From Ophiura sarsii (lineage: Eukaryota; Echinodermata; Ophiuroidea; Amphilepidida; Ophiuridae), in assembly GCA_035610835.1 (NCBI GenBank), contig CM069441.1, positions 80,441,515 through 80,505,514 on the forward strand: a stretch of DNA of 64,000 nucleotides. Direction: 5' to 3'. A model generated the notes under the pieces. That model did not search any database, was not told the DNA's origin, and was given only the letters and a program-made list of their open reading frames with translations. Position numbers and translations under genes: made by a program. This document shows, one piece after another, positions 21,371 to 34,549 of the stretch. How positions within the stretch are numbered: position 1 is the first letter of the stretch; the number at the start of each line of letters is the position of its first letter.

Positions 21371-23942
21371 TATATGACCAATTCCACTCATGAAATATTT
21401 GTATTTTTTTCTCGGCAGAGTATAATACTACTTCAGATAATGAAACAAATCTGTAGGCCTACTGGTACAAGTTCAGTAGGCCTACTCCCGTTGCAGAGAT
21501 CAACTTATTTTCTAGCAAGGTGGCACATCATGGATATATTGCAATTGGTACTCTAAAGTATAGTGTTAAATAAAGCCACCCAGAACCGTCAAATACCCTT
21601 GAATTCATTTGCTGACAAATTTCACCCTCACTATACATGCTATATAAACACACAACCCTGTCAACCAATCATAACAGCTGATTATAACTATTTCCAATTA
21701 TCCCTACAAAGTCTTTTGACAATTTTGTAGTCATATACCATATCATGCAACGAACAATTTACTCACATCTGGGGGTCAACGGGTCATGTGAGATTTTAGT
21801 TTCTAATTGAATCCTGGTGACAGTTTTATCATGGCCTGGTTATCAACTACGACATGTAGCCTGCATGGGTGATAGGGTGTTACCGAATGCAATACAATAG
21901 GCCCTATATATCACTCTCATCAGTGCAGTTGGTTTTCTAGAAGTTCATAAATTCATGAAATGTATGTATGTATTGATTCATATTAAGAATTAACTTAATA
22001 CTTTGAATAATAAACATATTAATTAATCAATCATTACGTTTATTAATAAATACAATTGTTAATTAACTTTAATAACTAAATAGATAAATACATTTCTTTA
22101 ATGAAATTAATTAATATTAATTCATAAATTAATCAATTCATCAATCAATAATCAATTATTGATCATTGATTATTGTTACTTAAATGAATCATTAATGAAT
22201 CATAATTAATTATCCATACTTAATTAGTTTTTTTTGCCCCCGGTTGACTTTGATGTGATAGGTCGTCTATAGGCCTATTCTTAATTAGATACAAAATATT
22301 CCTATTGGGACCTTTAACTCAAATGTTCAGGGGGGTTTGTTCATGTAAACAATCATGTACAGTGTAACTATGGCCATAGATCTTTTCTTCTCAAGGATCT
22401 ATGCTATGACTGAAAGAGCATGTTTTGTTATGACACAATTTTCTTCATGATACTCTTCATTTATTTCTGCTAGCATTCAAACTTATAAACCCTAGCCGAG
22501 GATTGTGTTTTTAACACTCTTCTTGTTTACAATATACCTGATGTACAGCCTGTCGAGTGTTAGGCCTACAAGTACGTGTGTCCGTTTACACGGTGCAGTG
22601 GACCGACCGTGTAAACAAACAATACGATTTTTAAGATCAATAATTGTGCTTAGTTTTCAAAGTCTTTGTTTTGTACCCTTTGTTTTGTATGTGAAATTAA
22701 AGCTCGTAAATAATTGAGCGTTTAGGAAGAAAAGTGTAACGACTTCCGCTGATTGGATTAAAGAGGGATGACCCTTGACCTGTGTGTAATTTTGAGGAAA
22801 AGGATGTCGTCACGGTCTACATTTATTTTATAAATCTAGATTCTAGACTCTAGTATTTTACAAGTTTCTGATCATAAAGTGTGTGTAATGTCGACTTGTA
22901 AAGAGGATCAAGAGGTATGTGCTTTTTGTAATCTTGGACATAAACGCGGTAAAATCATCCGTAAATAATAATAAAATATATGGACGTGGACGAACACGAT
23001 TGATTAAATGGAGGTGTTTAAAACTAGAATCGGAAAGTATGCATGACAAAATCCCCAATTTTAAAGACATGACAGTAAAAGCAATTGCGTATATGCACAG
23101 GATTTTGTTATTAATTATGTATGATCAATAAAATGTGAATATCATCTAGGTAAATTTTGAGAGTTCTTTCTTTTGTTTTTTGCAGGAAACATTGTCGATT
23201 ACTGTGACATTTCTAAGCTCGTCAGAGATGTAGTCTCTCCATGGCCGTCTTTTAGAAAATCGAGCAGGCTACCCTACTTATTTTATGCACATTTTGGTGA
23301 GAACGAGTGATCATCTTTAAGAAAAAATCACTCTACAAGGTCCAATTTCGCAATTAAGTTGTCTAAAACAAAGTTTTATATCAGTATATTTGTACATAAA
23401 TCCTATGGAGCTCTAATTAGTAGTGTGCCCCCATAAAGTGGGGGTGCGCAAATAAGTGGATCTTAGCCAAACTGAACATGACATTTTACCTGTTAGTTAT
23501 TAGTTAATGATAAGCAATTAGAGGTTATGCCCGTATTTTATGTCAAAATAATTGTTTTATTGGCGTAACCCCGACCATATTTTTTTGGCAGAAGAAAAAA
23601 CAAAACAAAAGAAAGCAAAAAACCGGATCGTTAGTGCTCCTCATCAAAAAGGAATATAGCGAATCTGACGGTCGCAACGACCTCATAATGGTGTTATGAT
23701 TTATTTGACTCTGTGAGATCAAATTTAGTAATGTACATGTATAGTAATACAATTCATACTATTTTTTAAAAATCTGCTCACCCTACCATAATTTTAAATG
23801 GAATGTTACCAATGGTTTACGCCAATACAACAACCTTTTAAGTTTTAGGCGGGCCTTATCGCTACCTGTAAAGAAAGAACCACTTAATCATATAAATATT
23901 TTTACATTTTATTTTAAGCAAGGTTGATGGACATGTCTGTTA
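21371..23942. other. No gene; AT-rich block
   Basis: 21960-22230 is a low-complexity stretch of ATTAATTAAT/TCAATCAATAA words. TAGGCCTA occurs at 21454, 21477, 22270 and 22561. A degenerate DR1-like TGACCCTTGACCT lies at 22768. No frame is recognisable. Confidence 0.45.
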
Positions 23943-23995
23943 AATAATAATAATAATAACAAGTATTTATATAGCGCTCTACAAAGAACACGGCG
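23943..23995 (-). repeat. LINE/SINE 3'-tail remnant
   Basis: (TAA)n followed by TATTTATATAGCGCTCTACAA. On the minus strand this is the GCGCTATATAAA...(ATT)n ending typical of CR1/L2-like elements; the same kind of end is at 50025-50064. Confidence 0.6.
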
Positions 23996-25040
23996 GCGCT
24001 TATGATAAATGAATAATAATTAATTCACAACAATACGAGGGGCATTCAATAAATACCTGCAACCATTGAAAATCTTTGAACCGTTACATGTATCAATAAA
24101 ATAAACTTATAATACTTCAACTGTAAGTCTTACCACATTCTTACGGAAAATTTCAAACATGTGGTCACATTTTCTAAGTTGGGACCCTAAAAAGGGTGGA
24201 TTTGTCACATTTTCCCGCTTATTTGCCATTCAAATGCTTATATTTTTCAAACCATACATTAAAATTGAGTATATTTAGTCTCATTTGGAAGATAATTTAT
24301 TGCTTTAAAAGTATCTATAAGAAAAATGTATAAATCAAGTTGAGATTAATTACTATAACACGTCAATTACAATTAGTCAGGGTGGAGGCGGGTGAGGATG
24401 CATGCGTGTGAGGATGCATGCTATGTATTTCCAATGCGATGGGCAAAATAAATGATTAAACCTTGTGTATATATATATATGATGAACAATCAGACTGTCT
24501 ATTGATTGGGAGTATGGTGGAGAAAGATGAGGATTGTAATCCAGTTCCTGGATCTGGTGTGATAGAGCAATACTGTAGCACCACAGGTATACACTTGTGG
24601 CTCGTCTAGCGAAGGGAGTGTGTGACGTACCTTGGGGCATGACTTTCACAAGAGACGGCAGGCTGGCTGTGGTGGATTTCGAAACAGTGAAACTTTACAA
24701 ACTCTCTTTGATAGAAAAGTAAAGATTCTACTAGTAGTATACGCCATATTTCTTTGCAGCAATTGTGTTTGTCCCGGAGATTTATGTAGTATGTAATATG
24801 TGATATAACGTTTGACAATACGTGCTAAAAATATCGTAATATCGGTTTAGTTATCACTATGTTATTATGAGATGTAAACAATAGGCCTAATTAATTAAAT
24901 AGTGCTTGTGGTGTCACCTTTGATATCCTACGTAGGTGACAAGGCAATTTGTAGGTATAGCTAATATATAATAGGCCTATATACTAAAAATAGTACTAGA
25001 TATAATTGTTAATATAATGACAAATGTTTTGACCGTTATC
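23996..25040. other. No gene seen
   Basis: AT-rich, with a short (AT)n at 24464-24481. TAGGCCTA occurs at 24892 and 24972, the last two of the window. Confidence 0.4.
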
Positions 25041-25044
25041 ATTG

Positions 25045-25175
25045 TTATCTTCAGTAGATGGAAAACTCATTTTAAAAGAGATCCAACCGAAATGCGTATA
25101 CATATAAGAGCTAATTGTTATAACACTGAGCAATCATTATTAAATAACTATCTTCGGTAGATAGCACTCCATTCT
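25045..25175. repeat. Isolated hairpin-repeat copies
   Basis: TTATCTTCAGTAGAT (25047) and CTATCTTCGGTAGATAG (25150) are the inverse form of the GCTATCTACTGAAGATAGC hairpin that is amplified at 36.6-37.2 kb and 43.2-43.8 kb. Confidence 0.6.
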
Positions 25176-25205
25176 AATGGATCCAAAGTTGTCCATTGCC
25201 CGCAA

Positions 25206-25460
25206 GTGGCGTATCTAATGGGGTCACTTGTCAGAGGGGGCAAATGCTATATGACGGTCCCAAATTTGAAAACGGGGAGGGGGGGGGGCTCGAGACGTGT
25301 CGTCCTCAAAAACCCACCTGTCTCAAATTGGGGGCCCTCGATCCCTCCAACCAATCATAAGTCCTGCACTGTATTTCAAAAACCCACTTACTCAAATTGG
25401 GGCCCTCGCCCTCTTCAACCCAGTGTATTTACAGAAAATAAAAGGGGGACACTCTCCTGA
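25206..25460. repeat. Imperfect tandem duplication (~75 bp)
   Basis: Two copies carry CAAAAACCCAC and CAAATTGGGGCCCTCG with CTTCAACC-type ends (about 25305-25375 and 25376-25435). The open frames across it derive from the repeat. Confidence 0.6.
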
Positions 25461-27546
25461 TACGCTACTGTTATACCCGTTCCCATGCTCATAGTCATTC
25501 TACAAACAGTTAACCTTTATCCTGCTTCATTAAACATTAAGTAATAAGTGTTAGACCTAAACCTATTTCCTTAAAATCGTAATTCGTGACGTGACTTGTA
25601 TTAATCAGAAGCTTACCTGATCCCGTCCCTGAATGAAGTAGAAGAAGAAGAACAAATTTATCAGACAGCTGCGACTAATCGACGTCATAATTAAATCTTC
25701 ATTCCCATTTCACGCTTTCTCTCTTATTTTTTCAATTTTCTCACCTTTACTAAATTATTAAATCTACAGGATGGGTTGATTTTTACACCCAGAACTCACT
25801 AACTGCGTCATGGTGCATTTGAAAATGATCACATTGATAAAGACTTAACTGCATGCTGCACTGCTGGGCCTATAATGATAAACTCTGACGATTAGCCGCA
25901 AATGTTGCGCACAGAAATTATATACACGAGCGTGTAATCTTTGTCAACCGGTTTAACGCGCACGCGTCACCATTTCATTTGCCAACTCAAAACATTCCAC
26001 TCGCGTTCGCGCTCATAAGCAATTAACGCACGCGTTGTCATGCGTTACGCTTCCCGGAAATTGTAGGCGCACTTCGAATGCGCATGAAAGGTATGGCTTC
26101 TTTTTCACACTCGGCATCATGACAAAGGTGGGTTTTTAACACACGTTTGAGGTTATTTTGATACCAAGAAAATAACGGTTTGCAATCAAACTTTGCACGA
26201 ATTTGGGGATTCATATGCTTCTCATAATATATAAAGAACAGGATTTGAAATAGGTGTATTTTCCCGTAAACCATGATCAAACGGCGGTATTTGTCACTTT
26301 TCACTTTCATCGGTTGATTTCTTTATGTTCATTTTTGAGTAAATTGTGCAATTTTCTGCAACAATAACTCGATAAATACTGCATCTGATGAAACGTAAGT
26401 AGGCTTAATGCAAAGAGCATGATCATCGCTAGGAATCATTTTTTTGGTTTAATTATTATTTGCCTAGTTCTAATTTTAGGAGTCTTTTTGTGGAAATGGA
26501 CGGGTTTTTTAAATTCAGAATGTTGACTTTTATGCCTTATTTGGTCAATAAATCAAAAGTATGTCCAAATTCAACAAACACAAAAAAACCGATTCCTAGA
26601 TAATTTTGTTAAGATTACAATACATCTAGAACGATAACACGTGTTTTTTATCATTTTCACCAAAAAGCTCACTTTTCGAGAGAAAAAATCATGTTCATGG
26701 TTAGATTTATTGAACCTTTTACTTCAAGAAAATGTATACTTTTATATGGATTAAATGAATAATGACGAAGCTACGGCAGTTTTACGGAGGCTGTACCTGA
26801 AGGTGCACAGCCCCCTTAATTCGCCAAGAGTTTGCTGTAATCCAACTAATAATGTCGTAGCATATTGTGGATCTATTGTTATTGATTGATTTGGTTTATG
26901 CTATCAGAATGATCTTGTACAGATGTGATGGTAGAGAAGCGTCTCTCCTGCAATGGGGCCAACAACAAAACATTGTTGTGTTGCCTTCAAGTCCTTTTTT
27001 TTTTTTGCTGACAAATATTACTGACTGACCGTCGTTCATGACAATACAAAATTAGAAATGTCAATTTGACGAATGTTTTAGTGTGATAACAGTTTAAAGC
27101 GAACTATTCAAGCAAACGTATTCATTTCAAGCAGAAAATAGTAATATGTTGGCAAATTGGGCAACATTTAAATCTTTACAAAATATTTAAAAACAATTGC
27201 TACCCTGATTTTAGAGATTTTAGGGTCGGTCGCTGAGGGCAACACAACAAAAGAAATTTGTCCTAGTGTAATTCTTCATCTTTCACCATCTTTGTTTGTA
27301 ATTCATCTTTCTCCTTTTCTGCTTGTAAGGATTTGGCAAGATAGTATCTGATGTAAACAATGGCACAATCCCCAAGTTGAGCTCTACACTGGTTCCCTGA
27401 GCCCTTTGCTCTGATCCGGAAAAATCTCCGCTAACCATGGTTAGTGTCGGGCCGTGTGTGTGGAAGACCATAAGCGCAGGGAACCAGCGTAGTTGAGCTC
27501 CTGTTTCTTTGTTTACACGAACTTGTATTAGAACATCTTTAATGAT
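25461..27546. other. No gene; two weak foldbacks
   Basis: 26429-26605 is a foldback with CTAGGAATC plus T-rich arms. 27350-27530 is a diverged inverted repeat with TGTAAACAA, GTTGAGCTC and CTGGTTCCCTG on both arms. Neither has a clear target duplication. No coding signal. Confidence 0.45.
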
Positions 27547-27550
27547 TTAA

Positions 27551-27638
27551 GGTTGGTGTCAACCCTGTTTGGCGCCAAATTTATCAAGCACTGTAACTTT
27601 TAAATTATAAATGTGATGTACATAAAAGTATACATTTT
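27551..27638. repeat. Left ~88-bp terminal inverted repeat
   Basis: Reverse complement of 34462-34549 at about 97% by eye. It contains the self-complementary TTGGCGCCAA. Confidence 0.9.
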
Positions 27639-28942
27639 TATGAGATGACTATTATGAGATGACTACAAGTCTCGAATACTGTGTTTGGTAGCATGATTCT
27701 GATCATCTCCATTTGTAGCCATTTTTTAGGGGGTTTTGTCCGTATGTGTTGTGTTATCACGGACCAGTTACTGCCTTTTATCGTGGCTTTTTATCGTATT
27801 TTTTGTGGCACAAGAATCTTGAAAAGTAAGGACGTTGGTTGAAGGAAATTTTGATAAGTTGTGTATTATATTGATACCTACTGCATGAGCATATTTTTGA
27901 GGTCCAGAATTAGGCGTTACTAAGATGTTTTTGGGCCGTAACCAAGGCACGTTCTCTGTTTCACATTTAGGTATATGTGTTAGGATGTACAGTGATGCGC
28001 CCCTACGATAGTTTCTACGCATAAAGAAGTAGACCCCGAATTACATGGAATTAAAATGTGGTTTGTGTTTGTATTTATTGTATTTCATCAATCATTTTCC
28101 TCTCATTCTTCTCACTGGCATAATATGTTGGTGTTTGTTGTCATTTATACGCTATTTATAAGGTTATTTGCCTACGTTAATGAATGCGGATAGTTATAGT
28201 CAATTATAATTCAAGCAAATCGGCTGGCGTGAGTTCATTGATACCATGAGCTCACGTAGTCCTTTTCAGTACTTCTTCAGGCAAATGAATAAGGGGGAAC
28301 CATACCAAAAAGACAAGGCTATCATGTGACTAATTTTAACATAATAATTAATGTCTAAATTCGGTTTTTCACGGACATATCGGACAGGTTTAACTTAAAA
28401 AATGAGTGCTCACCTGTTTCTTGACCCATATGCATCTATTATTCGGATGAAATTCAATCCGGTAGCCTTACAGGCTTACACAGAAAAACAAAATTACCAA
28501 TGTGATTATTGTTTTTTAAGATGGCCGACGAAGATTTTGTCTGAGACTAGTACGTATATACCACTCTCAGGATTTTGTATTAATACCACAGTTGTGTACT
28601 TGCTAGTCATAAATAAAAAGATCCAATGCGACTTTTCTGAACCACTTTTGCTAGCTCTTAGTTTCATAGCAATGTCATGAATTCCAAAGAGAACATAAAA
28701 GGACAAGTTTGAGTCTCCAAAAATGTGAGTGAGTCCATGGACGGTGGGACCAGTGGGACCAAGTGGGCCATAAAAATGATTCCCTTCCAACATTGTACTT
28801 TTACCCGATACCCAAATTATAGATTTGGTACCAATCTATCGAAACTAGAGCTTACATCAGTTACGAAAATGAAAATACCCGGCGAAGAATCACATTTTAG
28901 CGAAAGAGTAAAAATAATGCACAGATTAAATACAAAATAAAT
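27639..28942. other. No gene seen
   Basis: Open frames at 27768-28022 (-) and 28402-28680 (+) have no recognisable domain or codon pattern. I see no repeat structure here. Confidence 0.4.
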
Positions 28943-28944
28943 CA

Positions 28945-29106
28945 ATTTCAAATGAATCTCCACATTAAATGTGCATTAAATAATCGTGATTTAGCCGACA
29001 ATTTTTTTTAAAATAAGCTTATTATTATTTTTTATTATTTTAAGTTTTGATGAATGAAATGATGGATAATTCCAGAATCAAATGTTTAGAGACATTTTGG
29101 GAATCT
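28945..29106. repeat. Direct repeat flanking satellite, left
   Basis: Matches 33595-33757 (shared ATTAAATAATCGTGATTTAG and GATGAATGAAATGATGGATA, AAATGTTTAGAGACATTT). The pair brackets the 146-bp satellite in direct orientation. Confidence 0.85.
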
Positions 29107-32100
29107 CGGGTCCCAAAATGGGCCCCGGGATATCGACTTAGTCTAAAAAATGATGGATACCATGATAAAATGTGTCCCGATGTGATTTTTTGGATGATTT
29201 CACATTTTGAGCTAAGTCTGTGTACTGTATTTCCCTTTACGAAAATGCAATCACCAAAATGTGATTGCAGCAAGGTGGTACCAGGTTGCACAAGGTTGTC
29301 GCACGGTTGCGTAAGGTTGCACAAGTTTGTCACAGGTTGTCGCACGGTTGCGTAAGGTTGCACAAGTTTGTCGCAAGGTTGCACAAAGGTTGTGGATGAT
29401 TGCTTCAAGGTTGCGCAACCTTCTCAGAACAACCAAACTGGTTGCGCAAGGTTGTTTTTTTCCAAATTTAACCTTGCGCAAGGTTGCAGAATTGATTGCG
29501 ATTTTCATTAGGGACGGGTCAAACTGCAACACATTTGACGCAGAAAAAAAATGTCCAGCAATTTAGCCTAAAGAAATGAATGGACACCATAAAATGTGTA
29601 CCGATTTGAATTTTTGGGATTTTTTTCACATTTTGAGCTACGTATGAAGTCTGTGTAGCTAACCGGTCAAACCGCAACATATTTGACGGAGAAGAAAAAA
29701 ATCTGACAATTTAGCCTAAAAAATGACAGACACCATAAAATGTGTCCTGATTTGATTTTTTTGGATATGATTTCACATTTTGAGCTATGTATAAAGTCTG
29801 TGTAGCTAGCCGGTCATACTGCAACACATTTGACGGAGAAAAAAAAATCATACAATTTAGCCTAAAAAATGACAGACACCATAAAATGTATCCTGATTTG
29901 ATTTTTTGGACATGATTTCACATTTTGAGCTGCGTATCAAGTCTGTGTAGCTAACGGGTCAAACCGCAACACATTTGACGGAGAAAAAAACATTCCGGCA
30001 ATTTAGCCTAAAAAATGGCGGACACCATGAAATGTGTCCCGATTTGATTTTTTGGATATGATTTCACATTTTGAGTTACGTATAAAGTCTGTGTAGCTAG
30101 CCGGTCATACTGCAACACATTTGACGGAGAAAAAAAAATCCGACAATTTAGCCTAAAAAATGACAGACACCATAACATTTGTCCTGATTTGATTTTTTGG
30201 ACATGATTTCACATTTTGAGCTGCGTATAAAGTCTGTGTAGCTAACGGGTCAAACCGCAACACATTTGACGGAGAAAAAAACATTCCGGCAATTTAGCCT
30301 AAAAAATGGCGGACACCATGAAATGTGTCCCGATTTGATTTTTTGGATATGATTTCACATTTTGAGTTACGTATGAAGTCTGTGTAGCTAGCCGGTCATA
30401 CTGCAACACATTTGACGGAGAAAAAAAATCAGACAATTTAGCCTAAAAAATGACAGACACCATAAAATTTGTCCTGATTTGATTTTTTGGACATGATTTC
30501 ACATTTTGAGCTGCGTATAAAGTCTATGTAGCTAACGGGTCAAACCGCAACACATTTGACGGAGAAAAAAACATTCCGGCAATTTAGCCTAAAAAATGGC
30601 GGACACCTTGAAATGTGTCCCAATTTGATTTTTTGGATATGATTTCACATTTTGAGCTACGTATGAAGTCTGTGTAGCTAGCCGGTCATACTGCAACACA
30701 TTTGATGGAGAGAAAAAAAATCCGACAATTTAGCCTAAAAAATGACAAACACCATAACATGTGTCCTGATTTGATTTTTTGGACATGATTTCACATTTTG
30801 AGCTGCCTATCAAGTCTGTGTAGCTAACGGGTCAAACCGCAACACATTTGACGGAGAAAAAACATTCCGGCAATTTAGCCTAAAAAATGGCGGACACCAT
30901 GAAATGTGTCCCGATTTGATTTTTTGGATATGATTTCACATTTTGAGCTACGTATAAAGTCTGTGTAGCTAGCCGGTCATACTGCAACACATTTGACGGA
31001 GAAAAAAAAATCTGGCAATTTAGCCTAAATAATGACGGACACCATCAAAAGTGTCCCGATTTGATTTTTTGGATATGATTTCACTTTTTGAGCTACATAT
31101 AAAGTCTGTGTAGCTAACGGGTCAAACCGCAACACATTTGACTGGGAGAAAAAGAAATCTGGCAATTTAGCCTAAAAAATGACGGACACCATAATAATGT
31201 GTCCCGATTTGATTTTTTGGATTTGATTTCACATTTTGAGTTACGTATAAAGTCTGTGTAGCTAACGGGTCAAACTGCAACACATTTGACGGAGAAAAAA
31301 TAATTCCGGCAATTTAGCCTAAAAAATGACAGACCCCATAAAATGTGTCCCGATTTGATTGTTTGGATATGATTTCATTTTTTGAGCTGCGTATGTAGCT
31401 AACGGGTCAAACCGCAACACATTTGACGGAGAAAAAACATTCCGGCAATTTAGCCTAAAAAATGGTGGACACCATGAAATGTGTCCCGATTTCATATTTT
31501 GGATATGATTTCACATTTTGAGCTACATATAAAGTCTGTGTAGCTAGCCGGTCATACTGCAACACATTTGACGGAGAAAAAAAAATCAGACAATTTAGCC
31601 TAAAAAATGACAGACACCATAACATTTGTCCTGATTTGATTTTTTGGACATGATTTCACATTTTGAGCTGCGTATAAAGTCTGTGTAGCTAACGGGTCAA
31701 ACCGCAACACATTTGACGGGAAAAAAAACATTCCGGCAATTTAGCCTAAAAAATGGCGGACACCATGAAATGTGTCCCGATTTGATTTTTTGGATATGAT
31801 TTCACATTTTGAGTTACGTATAAAGTCTGTGTAGCTAGCCGGTCATACTGCAACACATTTGACGGAGAAAAAAAAATCAGACAATTTAGCCTAAAAAATG
31901 ACAGACACCATACAATTTGTCCTGATTTGATTTTTTGGACATGATTTCACATTTTGAGCTGCGTATAAAGTCTGTGTAGCTAACGGGTCAAACCGCAACA
32001 CATTTGACGGAGAAAAAAACATTCCGGCAATTTAGCCTAAAAAATGGCGGACACCTTGAAATGTGTCCCAATTTGATTTTTTGGATATGATTTCACATTT

Positions 32101-33594
32101 TGAGCTACGTATGAAGTCTGTGTAGCTAGCCGGTCATACTGCAACACATTTGACGGAGAGAAAAAAAATCCGACAATTTAGCCTAAAAAATGACAAACAC
32201 CATAAAATGTGTCCTGATTTGATTTTTTGGACATGATTTCACATTTTGAGCTGCGTATCAAGTCTGTGTAGCTAACGGGATCAAACCGCAACACATTTGA
32301 CGGAGAAAAAAACATTCCGGCAATTTAGCCTAAAAAATGGCGGACACCATGAAATGTGTCCCGATTTGATTTTTTGGATATGATTTCACATTTTGAGCTA
32401 CATATAAAGTCTGTGTAGCTAGCCGGTCATACTGCAACACATTTGACGGAGAAAACAAATCCGACAATTTAGCCTAAAAAATGACAGACAACATAAAATG
32501 TGTCCTGATTTGACTTTTTGGACATGATTTCACATTTTGAGTTACGTATCAAGTCTGTGTAGCTAGCCGGTCATACTGCAACACATTTGACGGAGAAAAA
32601 AAAATCAGACAATTTAGCCTAAAAAATGACAGACACCATACAATTTGTCCTGATTTGATTTTTTGGACATGATTTCACATTTTGAGCTGCGTGTAAAGTC
32701 TGTGTAGCTAACGGGTCAAACCGCAACACATTTGACGGAGAAAAAAACATTCCGGCAATTTAGCCTAAAAAATGGCGGACACCTTGAAATGTGTCCCAAT
32801 TTGATTTTTTGGATATGATTTCACATTTTGAGCTACGTATGAAGTCTGTGTAGCTAGCCGGTCATACTGCAACACATTTGACGGAGAGAAAAAAAATCCG
32901 ACAATTTAGCCTAAAAAATGACAAACACCATAAAATGTGTCCTGATTTGATTTTTGGACATGATTTCACATTTTGAGCTGCGTATCAAGTCTGTGTAGCT
33001 AACGGGTCAAACCGCAACACATTTGACGGAGAAAAAAACATTCCGGCAATTTAGCCTAAAAAATGGCGGACACCATGAAATGTGTCCCGATTTGATTTTT
33101 TGGATATGATTTCACATTTTGAGCTACATATAAAGTCTGTGTAGCTAGCCGGTCATACTGCAACACATTTGACGGAGCAAACAAATCCGACAATTTAGCC
33201 TAAAAAATGACAGACACCATAAAATGTGTCCTGATTTGACTTTTTGGACATGATTTCACATTTTGAGCTACGTATAAAGTCTGTGTAGCTAACCGGTCAA
33301 ACCGCAACATATTTGACGGAGAAAACAAATCCGGCAATTTAGCCTAAAAAATGAGTGACACCATAAAATGTCTCCCGATTTGATTTTTTAGATATGATTT
33401 CACTTTATGAGCTACGTATAAAGTCTGTGTAGCTAACTGGTCAAACCGCAACAAATTTGATGGAGAAAAAAATTCCGGCAATTTAGCCTAAAAAATGACG
33501 GACACCATAAAATGTGTCCCGATTTGATTTTTTGAAGTATGTGTAAAATGAACTGATCAAACCGCAACACATTTGACGTATCAAATGATGTTCG
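29107..33594. repeat. 146-bp satellite array (~30 monomers) with dimer structure
   Basis: The anchor ATTTAGCCTA recurs at 29561, 29709, 29855, 30001, 30146, 30292, 30436 and 30582, giving a period of 144-148 bp. Two monomer types alternate: A (CATTCCGG, ATGGCGGACACC, TGTCCCGATTTG, GCTAGCCGGTCATACTG) and B (ATCCGACA, ATGACAGACACC, TGTCCTGATTTG, GCTAACGGGTCAAACCG), forming a dimer of about 291 bp. Rare variants recur about 727 bp apart (ACACCTTG at 32051 and 32779), showing a five-monomer block duplication. There is no coding capacity. Confidence 0.96.
29270..29490. repeat. GGTTGCGCAAGGTTG micro-array inside first satellite unit
   Basis: Repeats of (A/C)AGGTTGCACAAG / GTTGCGTAAGG in direct and inverted orientation, with a palindromic centre around AAGGTTGCGCAACCTT (29406). 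It interrupts the first satellite monomer, so it is either an insertion or an expansion. The open frames in both strands are repeat artefacts. Confidence 0.85.
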
Positions 33595-33757
33595 CATTTC
33601 CAATTTTATCTCCAATATAAGTTTACATTAAATAATCGTGATTTAGCCGAAAAGGTGTTTTTAAGTAAGCTTATTTTTATTATTTTTGTTTATTATTTTG
33701 ATGAATGAAATGATGGATAATTTTCAAATAAAATGTTTAGAGACATTTCGAGAATCA
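33595..33757. repeat. Direct repeat flanking satellite, right
   Basis: Right partner of 28945-29106, diverged by scattered substitutions and short indels. Confidence 0.85.
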
Positions 33758-33937
33758 AACTATCCATTATAACAACACATCGCTAACAATGTGAGTGTGA
33801 CAGTCATCGAATCTGGTTCCGCTGGGATCCTAAAGTACCAACCACATTAAACATGTCTACCGAAACCGCTCAACCAAAAACCATGCAACCCGATAACCGC
33901 AAAACCCGCGAACCGCGAAGCCCGAGAACCGCTCTAG
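33758..33937. other. Short spacer with CCGCGAA-type repeats
   Basis: Contains imperfect repeats ACCCGCGAACCGCGAAGCCC (33902-33930). No gene. Confidence 0.5.
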
Positions 33938-34463
33938 TTTGTAATGAAATGAGTCAGAGAATCCATTTTTGGTATCAAATTTTACTAAAATTAGTGATTT
34001 TTACATTTTTTGCCCCAAAATCACCTTTTTGGCGTCAACAATTTTCAGACAACCTAACAATATCAGTTTTTGATTAAAAATTCCAAAATTTCACCAAAAT
34101 CATCTAAAGTCAATTATCTAGGAGCGAATTTTTTTTTTTGGCTTAAAATGTGTTTGTTTTGAAAATATTGACCAAAAAGTGCCAAAAAAATGTTTTTTAT
34201 CTCAAAAATCTCATTTTTGGCACTTTTTGGTCAATATTTTCAAAACAAACAAATTTTAAGCCAAAAAAAAAAATTCGCTCCTAGATAATTGACTTTAGAT
34301 GATTTTCGTGAAATTTTAGCATTTTTAATCAAAAACTGATATTGTTAGGTTGTCTGAAAATTTTTGACGCCAAAAAGGTGATTTTTGGGCAAAAATGTAA
34401 AAAACACTAATTTTAGTAAAATTTGATACCAAAAATGGATTCTCTGACTCATTTCATTACAAA
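33938..34463. repeat. 526-bp near-perfect palindrome
   Basis: Arms of about 250 bp meet near 34200 around a spacer of about 25 bp. The left arm starts TTTGTAATGAAATGAGTCAG; the right arm ends with its complement. Only a few mismatches are visible. The right arm runs directly into the 88-bp repeat at 34462. It is probably a foldback element. No target duplication is evident. Confidence 0.93.
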
Positions 34464-34549
34464 AAATATATACTTTTATGTACATCACATTTATAATTTA
34501 AAAGTTACAGTGCTTGATAATTTGGCGCCAAACAGGGTTGACACCAACC
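34462..34549. repeat. Right ~88-bp terminal inverted repeat
   Basis: Reverse complement of 27551-27638; TTAA follows at 34550-34553. Confidence 0.9.

Noticed and set aside
29040..29566. Open frames with QPCATLRQ / RKVAQVCRKVAQ repeats
   Set aside because: Generated by the GGTTGC micro-array on both strands.
29107..33594. Satellite as a tandem gene or rRNA cluster
   Set aside because: No conserved frame, no rRNA or tRNA similarity; the 146-bp period with A/B alternation is satellite DNA.
28945..33757. Direct repeats as LTRs of a retrotransposon
   Set aside because: No TG...CA ends, no primer-binding site or polypurine tract, and no gag/pol between them.
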